DNA from: Caldisericota bacterium
Lineage (GTDB): Bacteria; Caldisericota; Caldisericia; UBA6126
DNA: 33,881 bases
NCBI GenBank assembly: GCA_003566815.1
Contig: PXBT01000087.1
Span: forward strand, 1 to 33,881
Direction of reading: 5' to 3'
Shown in pieces: positions 26,643 to 33,881 of the stretch. How positions within the stretch are numbered: position 1 is the stretch's first letter; every line of letters begins with the position of its first letter. The notes below the pieces were generated by a model. It searched no databases and was not told the origin of the DNA. It was given only the letters and a program-made list of their open reading frames with translations. A program made the position numbers and the translations under genes.

Positions 26643-27310
26643 CCTTTGGCGTAGTAGTTTTTCCGGGTTCCAACTGTGATTTGGATGCAATTTATGTTAT
26701 TTCAAAAGCTTTGAGACAAGATGTAGCAACCATATGGCATCAGGATGCTGATTTACCTTCCGTTGATGCCATTATTCTTCCCGGAGGCTTTTCTTATGGA
26801 GATTATCTACGCCCTGGAGCTATTGCTTCCCGTTCCCCCATTATGAAAGCTGTTATTGATTTTGCTGTTCGAGGAGGATGGATTCTGGGCATATGCAATG
26901 GTTTTCAGGTATTAATTGAGGCAGGTCTTCTTCCAGGCACACTGCTTCGCAACCAAACCACTCGGTTTGTCTCCAAACCCTCTGCCTTAATCGTAGAAAA
27001 CAACACCACTGTTTTTACTTCCACCTTCAAGCGTCATCAAGAAATACTTCTTTCCATCGCTCACAAAGACGGAAACTATTATGCAGACAACCTTTTATTG
27101 GAAGAGCTTGAAAAAAACCACCAAATTGTATTGAAATATAAAGATAACCCTAATGGTTCCATCAAAAATATTGCTGGGATATGCAACAAGGAAGGAAATG
27201 TAATGGGCATGATGCCTCATCCGGAGCGTTCTTTTGCATCCTGGCTTGGCAGTACGGATGGATTGAGCTTTTTTCAATCGATGCTTGCCTCATGGGAGTC
27301 AGGATCATGA
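26639..27310 (+). CDS. purQ: Phosphoribosylformylglycinamidine synthase subunit PurQ
   Basis: FGVVVFPGSNCDLDA, LPGGFSYGDYLRPGAIA, GICNGFQVLIEAGLLPG, MMPHPERSF. Confidence 0.98.
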   Translation: MTFGVVVFPGSNCDLDAIYVISKALRQDVATIWHQDADLPSVDAIILPGGFSYGDYLRPGAIASRSPIMKAVIDFAVRGGWILGICNGFQVLIEAGLLPGTLLRNQTTRFVSKPSALIVENNTTVFTSTFKRHQEILLSIAHKDGNYYADNLLLEELEKNHQIVLKYKDNPNGSIKNIAGICNKEGNVMGMMPHPERSFASWLGSTDGLSFFQSMLASWESGS

Positions 27311-29478
27311 ATGAATTACTTTTAAAAGAGCTCAACTTATCACACAATGACTATCAAGAAATAATTCAGCGAATTGGGAGAGAGCCACTTTTGGTCGAGC
27401 TGGGTCTTTTTTCAGCTATGTGGAGTGAACATTGCAGTTATCGAAGTTCCAAACAATTTCTTAAACGATTGCCTATTGCATCAAAAGATGTGGTGCAAGG
27501 TCCAGGAGAAAATGCAGGAGTCATCCGATTGAAAGATGAACTCTGCCTGGTTTTTAAAGTGGAAAGCCACAACCATCCTTCTGCGGTTGAACCTTTTCAA
27601 GGTGCTGCAACGGGAGTGGGTGGTATTATTAGGGATATTTTTACCATGGGAGCTCGACCCATTGCTGTGTTGGATTCACTTTCATTTGACAGTCCCTCTC
27701 AAAACCGAGCTCGATTTCTTTTGGATGGAGTTGTTGAGGGTATTTCTTTTTATGGCAACTGTGTAGGAGTACCCAATGCCGGAGGAGAAACCCATTTTGA
27801 ATCTTGTTATGGAGAAAACCCTTTGGTTAATGTCATGTGCGCTGGTGTTTTATCTTTGGATGATTTGCAAAGTAGTGCCGCAAAAACTGCTGGCGCAAAG
27901 GTAATCTATATTGGTGCTAAAACAGGTAGAGATGGCATACATGGAGCATCCTTTGCCTCAGGCGTGCTGGATGAAGAAGCAAAAAAACGAAAAAGTAGTG
28001 TGCAGGTGGGAGACCCTTTTCTTGAAAAATTACTCATCGAAGCAGTGTTGGAAATCACCAGAGAAGGTCTGGTGGAAGCAATTCAGGATATGGGTGCTGC
28101 AGGGCTTACGAGCTCTTCAGTAGAAATGGCAGGCAAAGGCAAAAAAGGCATAGAACTCCATCTGGATCATATACCTTTGAGAGAACCGGATATCACTCCT
28201 TTTGAAATGATGCTTTCAGAATCTCAGGAGAGAATGCTGGTAGTGGCTAAAGCTGAAAATACTGAAAAAATTAAAGCCATTCTCAACAAGTGGGAGCTTG
28301 AATATGCAGAAATAGGACATATCACTGACACCCAACACATTGAAATATTTTACCAGGGCAAACAAGTTTGCAACCTGCCTATTGATTATTTACTGGAGGC
28401 TCCTTCTGTCGATCAGTCGCCTCAAAGAGATGTAACATTAATACCTGAAATCAAGGCTCTCAATCTCCCTGATTCATCTGACTGGACTTCATGGCTGAGA
28501 GAATATTGCACTGATCCTGACCAGGGGTTGAAGAACTGGATTTTTGAGCAATATGATACTACCCTGCTCACTCAAACTATTATTCCGCCTGGTTTTGGAG
28601 CAACTCTCCTGCACCTTAAGGATAGTGATATTTATCTGGGCTTGACACTGAACAGCCTGGGATCCTGGTGTGCAATTGACCCCTATCAGGGAGCCATGGC
28701 AGTGCTTTCACTTGCTTCTCGAAGGCTAAGCGCTATAGGCATGGAACCTGTAGCCCTGACCAACTGTCTCAACTTTGGTAATCCCCAAAAATCTCATATA
28801 TTGTGGGAATTCTCTCAAACTATTGAGGGCATGAAAGACTGGCTTGATTTTTTTGGAATCCCTGTCGTTTCAGGCAATGTAAGCTTCTACAATGAGGGCA
28901 AAGAAAAAAGTATTTTTCCCACTCCTGCAATGGGTATGGTAGGTCGCCATTGTGGTCATTTTACCCCTCCTTCCCCTTGTATTGAAAAAGTTGGTCTCCA
29001 CATTGCCGTTATTGGCGAAACTTTAAATGAACGCTTTGATGGCAAAAAACTCCCCTCTATTGACCTTTCCAGGGAAAAAAAGGTTCAAGCAGGATTGCGA
29101 AAGCTTATTCATCAGCAAGATCTTCAATATGCAAAAAGCATTGATCAGGGTGGTTTGATCAAAACCTTAACTGCTGCAGCAGCTCAAAGTAAAGCAGGTA
29201 TCAAAATCTCTGAACCCCTTCCCATGACTGCTTTGGATTTTTTCTTCAGCGAAAGTCATGGTCGCTTTTTAATAGCCTTTGAAGAAGAAAAGTTAAACTC
29301 CATTCAAAATATCCTTGAGGATATTCCTTTGCAAATTCTTGGCAAAACAATCCCTGACCTTCATCTTATTCTTCCCCATGCTCATATAGCGTTGGATGAG
29401 CTAAAGCACACTATGGAGACAGGATTTTCAAAATGGATGAATGCTTTCCATAGTAAAACAAAAAAGGAGACCTTATGA
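27307..29478 (+). CDS. purL: Phosphoribosylformylglycinamidine synthase subunit PurL (short form)
   Basis: AMWSEHCSYRSSKQFLKRLP, KVESHNHPSAVEPFQGAATGVGGIIRDIFTMGARPIA. Start refined to 27307 (ATGA overlap with purQ). Confidence 0.98.
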   Translation: MNELLLKELNLSHNDYQEIIQRIGREPLLVELGLFSAMWSEHCSYRSSKQFLKRLPIASKDVVQGPGENAGVIRLKDELCLVFKVESHNHPSAVEPFQGAATGVGGIIRDIFTMGARPIAVLDSLSFDSPSQNRARFLLDGVVEGISFYGNCVGVPNAGGETHFESCYGENPLVNVMCAGVLSLDDLQSSAAKTAGAKVIYIGAKTGRDGIHGASFASGVLDEEAKKRKSSVQVGDPFLEKLLIEAVLEITREGLVEAIQDMGAAGLTSSSVEMAGKGKKGIELHLDHIPLREPDITPFEMMLSESQERMLVVAKAENTEKIKAILNKWELEYAEIGHITDTQHIEIFYQGKQVCNLPIDYLLEAPSVDQSPQRDVTLIPEIKALNLPDSSDWTSWLREYCTDPDQGLKNWIFEQYDTTLLTQTIIPPGFGATLLHLKDSDIYLGLTLNSLGSWCAIDPYQGAMAVLSLASRRLSAIGMEPVALTNCLNFGNPQKSHILWEFSQTIEGMKDWLDFFGIPVVSGNVSFYNEGKEKSIFPTPAMGMVGRHCGHFTPPSPCIEKVGLHIAVIGETLNERFDGKKLPSIDLSREKKVQAGLRKLIHQQDLQYAKSIDQGGLIKTLTAAAAQSKAGIKISEPLPMTALDFFFSESHGRFLIAFEEEKLNSIQNILEDIPLQILGKTIPDLHLILPHAHIALDELKHTMETGFSKWMNAFHSKTKKETL

Positions 29479-30080
29479 AAAACATCTCCATTTTTATTTC
29501 AGGCAGAGGGAGCAATCTTGAGTCTATTCTAAAAAAAAGGAATAGTGGTTTTTTTGATGCCTCCATTCCTTTTGTCTTGTCCAATAAAGAGGATGCCATG
29601 GGCCTGCAGGTCGCTAAAAGGTACAATATCCCCACCCATGTGTTCAACATCAAATCTTTTCCATCTCGCAATGACTTCGAAAAAGCTTTGCTGGATTTAT
29701 TGGAAAAGCATTCGATTGATCTTATTGTTTTAGCTGGTTTTATGTCAATTCTTTCCAAAGATTTTATAACCTCGTTTGGCAAACCCATTATCAATATTCA
29801 TCCATCCCTTTTGCCTGCTTTCCCTGGATTGAATGCACAAAAACGAACCCTTGAATATGGAGCAAAATTTGCTGGATGCACGGTGCATTTTGTAACTGCC
29901 AATGTAGATGCAGGCCCCATTATTCTTCAGGATGTCATCCCTATTTTTGATGATGATACCGAAGAAACTATAACCATGAGATTGTTGGAGCGAGAACATC
30001 TTTTGCTCCCTGAAGCCATAAAAATTATTGTGGAAGATCGCTTTCAAATCATAGGAAGGCGGGTGATTGTTGAAAAATGA
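29475..30080 (+). CDS. purN: Phosphoribosylglycinamide formyltransferase
   Basis: ISIFISGRGSNLESIL, INIHPSLLPAFPGLNAQ, GCTVHFVTANVDAGPIILQ. Confidence 0.97.
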   Translation: MKNISIFISGRGSNLESILKKRNSGFFDASIPFVLSNKEDAMGLQVAKRYNIPTHVFNIKSFPSRNDFEKALLDLLEKHSIDLIVLAGFMSILSKDFITSFGKPIINIHPSLLPAFPGLNAQKRTLEYGAKFAGCTVHFVTANVDAGPIILQDVIPIFDDDTEETITMRLLEREHLLLPEAIKIIVEDRFQIIGRRVIVEK

Positions 30081-31594
30081 TACTCATTCGAAGAGCATTA
30101 GTCTCTGTTTATGATAAAAATCATTTGGACAAATTGGCCAAAACCCTTGCCCTGCATCATGTTGAAATCATTGCTACAGGCAGCACCTACGCTTATTTAA
30201 CAGAAAACGATATTCCTGCTATAGCCGTGCAGGATTACACAGGATTTCCTGAAATTCTTCATGGAAGGGTAAAGACTCTGCAGGCAAAAATTTTTGGAGG
30301 CATTCTGGCGCGTCCTTTGTATGAAGAGATAGAAGAAATCTCCAAAATGAATATTCCGAAAATTGACCTTGTGGTGGTTAACCTGTATCCCTTTGTTGAG
30401 AAGTCTGCTCAAACAGAAGACATAGAGAAATTAACAGATGAGATTGATATTGGCGGCGTGTCGCTTATTCGAGCTGCAGCAAAAAATTTCCAGGCAAATG
30501 TGGTACTCTCTGACCCTGAGGATTATATAGCTTTTCATCAAGAGATGAAAAATAATGAAGGAAAGGTTTCTGTAGCCTTCTCAAAAGAAATGATGAAAAA
30601 AGCTTTCTACCTTACTTCTCAATATGACTGGGCTATTTTTCAAAAATTTAGCGAATTGGATGAAGAGTGCTATGCTTCCCTGCCCTTGAAGAAAAAACTT
30701 TCATTGCGATATGGAGAAAACCCTCATCAAAATGCAAATTACTGGGTCAATCCTTCTTCGGAAAGCTCTCAAGTAATGGGTTGCAATGTTCTTCATGGCA
30801 AAGAACTCTCTTATAACAATCTGCTTGATATTTCATCCGGACTCAAGCTCATTGATGAGTTTAATCATCCTTCCTGTGCTATTATAAAACATTCCAACCC
30901 TTGTGGAGTGGCCAGTGCAGATCAAGTGGAAAAAGCTCACCAGCTTGCTTTTGAATGTGATCCTGTTTCGGCTTTTGGTGGAATCTATGTATTTAATCAA
31001 ACTCTCAACCCTGAATTGGCCAAGGAATTATCCAAGCAATTTATTGAAATTATTATTGCTCCATCCTACCATCCAGAGGCGCTTGAGATACTAAAAACAA
31101 AGAAAAACCTGAGACTGCTTGAGCGCATTGAAAGTTGTCCAGAAAAAATAGAATGGCGATCCCTTTATAATGGATTTTTAAGCCAGGAAGTCAATCATTG
31201 CAATTTTGATGAGCTCACTATAGCAGCAGGGTCACAACCCACCCCCTCCATGCTTCTTGATATTCATTTTGGCATCAAGGTTTCCAAACACATCACCTCC
31301 AATGCAATGCTGGTTGTTCATCAGCAGGCTACTCTGGGTATAGGTGTGGGCCAATGCAATCGAGTTCAAAGCACCCATTTGGCATTGGAACAAGCAGGAG
31401 AAAAAGCAAAAGGCGCAATTCTCATTGCTGACGGATTTCTTCCATTTGCCGACAGCCTGGTAAAAGCTGCTCAAAAAGGCATAAAAACAGTTGTTGAGCC
31501 TGGGGGATCCATAAAAGACAAGGAAGTGATTGATAAGGCCAAAGAGCTTGGCATAGGTCTTATTTTTACTCATTTCCGACATTTCAAGCATTAA
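30077..31594 (+). CDS. purH: Bifunctional AICAR formyltransferase/IMP cyclohydrolase
   Basis: RRALVSVYDKNHLDKLAKTL, LHGRVKTLQAKIFGGILA, LRYGENPHQNA, IIKHSNPCGVA, GVGQCNRVQS. Confidence 0.98.
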   Translation: MILIRRALVSVYDKNHLDKLAKTLALHHVEIIATGSTYAYLTENDIPAIAVQDYTGFPEILHGRVKTLQAKIFGGILARPLYEEIEEISKMNIPKIDLVVVNLYPFVEKSAQTEDIEKLTDEIDIGGVSLIRAAAKNFQANVVLSDPEDYIAFHQEMKNNEGKVSVAFSKEMMKKAFYLTSQYDWAIFQKFSELDEECYASLPLKKKLSLRYGENPHQNANYWVNPSSESSQVMGCNVLHGKELSYNNLLDISSGLKLIDEFNHPSCAIIKHSNPCGVASADQVEKAHQLAFECDPVSAFGGIYVFNQTLNPELAKELSKQFIEIIIAPSYHPEALEILKTKKNLRLLERIESCPEKIEWRSLYNGFLSQEVNHCNFDELTIAAGSQPTPSMLLDIHFGIKVSKHITSNAMLVVHQQATLGIGVGQCNRVQSTHLALEQAGEKAKGAILIADGFLPFADSLVKAAQKGIKTVVEPGGSIKDKEVIDKAKELGIGLIFTHFRHFKH

Positions 31595-31616
31595 GAAAAA
31601 GAAGGAGGCAAATACT

Positions 31617-32888
31617 ATGAGAAAAAAAAATATTCTTGTGCTCGGTGGTGGCGGTAGAGAGCATGTTTTGTGCTGGAAGCTGGCTCAAAGTGAACATTTA
31701 AACAAACTTCACTGCATACCAGGTAATGCAGGAATAGAAAAATTTGCCATCACTTCTCCTCATATCAGTATTACAGATTTTGATTCCATAAAAAAATATA
31801 CCGAAAAACACGAGATTCATTATATTGTAGTAGGTCCCGAACAACCCCTGGTTTTGGGGATTAAGGATTTTTTTGAAGACAGTCCTGTTCAAGTCTTTGG
31901 TCCCGACAAAGATGGTGCTCAGCTGGAAGGAAGCAAGATATTTACCAAAAATTTTTTCAGTAAAAATAATATACCTACTCCTGCTTATCATACTTTTTTT
32001 ACTATGGACGACGCTCTTTATCATATTCGCACCACTTCCCTTTATCCCATGGTGATTAAAGCGGACGGATTGGCTGCGGGTAAAGGAGTTTTTATTGCTC
32101 ACAATGAAGAGGATGCTGTAAGCTCTATCAAGGAAATGATGGAGCTGAAAAAATTCAAGGAAGCGGGGGAAAAAATTATTATTGAGGAATTTATTGAAGG
32201 CAATGAATTATCCTACCAGCTGATCGTCAAAAATGGCAAAGTCATTGAGTTGAAACCTTCTCAGGATTTTAAAAAAGCTTATGATAACGACAAGGGACCT
32301 AATACCGGGGGCATGGGCAATATGTGCCCTCCTTCCTGGATGAATCCCGATATATTGCAAATGGTTAAGGAGAATATTGCCTACCGATTGGTGGACAATC
32401 TTTCTTTGGCAGGCATTCAGTTCAATGGGGTGCTTTTCATTGGTTTGATGTTGACTCAGCAGGGTCCCAAAGCCCTTGAAATTAATGTTCGTTTTGGCGA
32501 TCCAGAAATTCAAAGCGTATTTCCTCTAATGAGAACGGATTTTATTGAAATATTGGAAGCTTATTTTGAAAATCAATTGGATGAGATTCCCATCATATGG
32601 GAAAATAAGTGCTCTTGTTGTGTGGTCGTTGCATCCAAAGGCTATCCTGGATCATGTATGGATTTGGGGCATGAAATCATTGGGCTTGATATGGCTGGAA
32701 AAATGAAGGATGTAATGATTTTTCATGCTGGCACCAAAAAAGTGGATGGAAAAATCATTAATAGTGGAGGAAGAGTGCTTAACGTCGTTGGGTTTGGCAA
32801 AACAAGCGAGGAAGCTTCAAAAAAAGCCTATGAAGCAGTGGAAAAAATTTCTTTTCCCGGCATGCACTACCGAAAAGATATTAAGTAG
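31617..32888 (+). CDS. purD: Phosphoribosylamine-glycine ligase
   Basis: ILVLGGGGREHVLCWKLAQS, VIKADGLAAGKGVFIA, NTGGMGNMCPPSW, EINVRFGDPEIQSV; AAGGAGG RBS. Confidence 0.98.
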   Translation: MRKKNILVLGGGGREHVLCWKLAQSEHLNKLHCIPGNAGIEKFAITSPHISITDFDSIKKYTEKHEIHYIVVGPEQPLVLGIKDFFEDSPVQVFGPDKDGAQLEGSKIFTKNFFSKNNIPTPAYHTFFTMDDALYHIRTTSLYPMVIKADGLAAGKGVFIAHNEEDAVSSIKEMMELKKFKEAGEKIIIEEFIEGNELSYQLIVKNGKVIELKPSQDFKKAYDNDKGPNTGGMGNMCPPSWMNPDILQMVKENIAYRLVDNLSLAGIQFNGVLFIGLMLTQQGPKALEINVRFGDPEIQSVFPLMRTDFIEILEAYFENQLDEIPIIWENKCSCCVVVASKGYPGSCMDLGHEIIGLDMAGKMKDVMIFHAGTKKVDGKIINSGGRVLNVVGFGKTSEEASKKAYEAVEKISFPGMHYRKDIK

Positions 32889-33881
32889 TTTTTATATTTT
32901 TTAAATATTTTAAATACAGTGCAGCTTCAAGTCTCATTTTCTGGATTTCACATCCAATCGAATATACCTTTTTCACATCTCCCTGCAAAAATTGATGATT
33001 TGCGATACATCCTCCACCGCAAAGCATTTTTGCCCAACAATTGCTACACTCTTCACGAGAATACAACAGCGTATTTTCTTTAAACTGGTTTCGAAGATCA
33101 TCATTTACTTCGAAATTGTTAATGTTGCCCATGCAAAATGCTTTTCTGCCATCAAACTGGTGGCAGGGATAAAGGTCCCCATCAGGGGATACACTTAGAT
33201 ATTCAACACCAGTTCCACAACCTGAGCAGAGTTTTTCTTTGCACATGCCCTGCTCAAGATCAATTTCAAAATGATAAAATCGAAGGTTTGGGTCTTTTTG
33301 TTGCTGTGTAAAAATCCACTCAGCCAATTTTTCATATTCATTTTTTATTTTAGGTAAATCTTCAGCTTCAATTGCTATATCTTTCACAGCACTGGCTACA
33401 GGTTCAAAAGAAATCTGACGAATACCCTCTTCGTATAAATGAATAAATTCCTTGCAAAAACGCAAGGTTTGATGAGTGTAGGTTCCTCTAACATAATACC
33501 CTGTTTCCAGGTAGGGAAGAGCTCCGTTAATTTGCTTTAAAGTCTTGCGATAGGTTCCCCGCCCTTTATGATCCATCCGAAATAAATCATTTGTTGCAAG
33601 GCTTCCATCCAGACTAAAAATTACACTTACACGCTGTTCATGAAGAAAATCAAGGATTTCTCCACTTAATAGCGTAGCATTGGTGGTTAAAGAAAATTGA
33701 AAATGCTTGTAGTATTTTTTTTCCAGAGATCTCGCAAAATGAACTGTGTCACGGATCAATGGAAAATTGAGCAAAGGTTCGCCACCAAAAAAATCAACTT
33801 CAAGATTTTTTCGTTCTTTGCTTTGATGTATAAGCCATAGCAATGCTTTTTTTGCTGTTTGAAGTGACATGAAAGGTTGAG
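32881..33881 (-). CDS. Radical SAM/SPASM protein, probable SCIFF peptide maturase (5' end beyond the window)
   Basis: RKNLEVDFFGGEPLLNFPLIRDTVHFAR; SPASM cysteines CSGCGTGVEYLSVSPDGDLYPCHQF and CSNCWAKMLCGGGCIAN. The frame stays open past the reported ATG (33870) to the window end (...QPFMSLQTAKKALLWL), so the CxxxCxxC N-terminus lies outside. Confidence 0.8.
   Translation of the reverse strand, partial: QPFMSLQTAKKALLWLIHQSKERKNLEVDFFGGEPLLNFPLIRDTVHFARSLEKKYYKHFQFSLTTNATLLSGEILDFLHEQRVSVIFSLDGSLATNDLFRMDHKGRGTYRKTLKQINGALPYLETGYYVRGTYTHQTLRFCKEFIHLYEEGIRQISFEPVASAVKDIAIEAEDLPKIKNEYEKLAEWIFTQQQKDPNLRFYHFEIDLEQGMCKEKLCSGCGTGVEYLSVSPDGDLYPCHQFDGRKAFCMGNINNFEVNDDLRNQFKENTLLYSREECSNCWAKMLCGGGCIANHQFLQGDVKKVYSIGCEIQKMRLEAALYLKYLKNIKTT

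Noticed and set aside
31232-32102. Minus-strand ORFs of 119 and 134 aa opposite purH/purD
   Set aside because: Antisense to conserved pur genes; low-complexity Phe/Asn-rich translations typical of spurious frames.

Overview
The window is a gene-dense, AT-rich segment, most likely from a Clostridia-type Firmicute. It has two large, divergently transcribed blocks.

The minus-strand block runs from about 20.6 kb down to 1. In transcription order it holds: an rseC-like gene, a small membrane protein, a cohesin/copper-amine-oxidase-type envelope protein, yitT, ftsE-ftsX-M23 hydrolase (EnvC-like)-ctpA, gmk-rpoZ, fabZ-fabH-fabG-acpP-fabF-accD-accA, wecA/tagO-wecB, murA, a DUF4330-like gene, murJ, an LCP ligase, and a truncated polytopic membrane protein. 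Many of these genes overlap by ATGA/GTGA.

The plus-strand block holds a gamma carbonic anhydrase, a divergent AzgA/NCS2-like permease, a pduL-like phosphotransacylase, and purA-purB-purS-purQ-purL-purN-purH-purD. A truncated radical-SAM/SPASM enzyme resembling the SCIFF ranthipeptide maturase converges on purD at the right edge.

The most interesting non-coding signal lies in the divergent intergenic region. There is a strong promoter (TTGATA-17 nt-TATAAT) driving a ~175 nt RNA that I folded by hand into a long interrupted rod with a central bubble. It is a good 6S RNA (ssrS) candidate. I found no tRNA, rRNA, CRISPR array or mobile element. I see no clearly undescribed multi-gene system; most of the window is core biosynthesis in an interesting arrangement.
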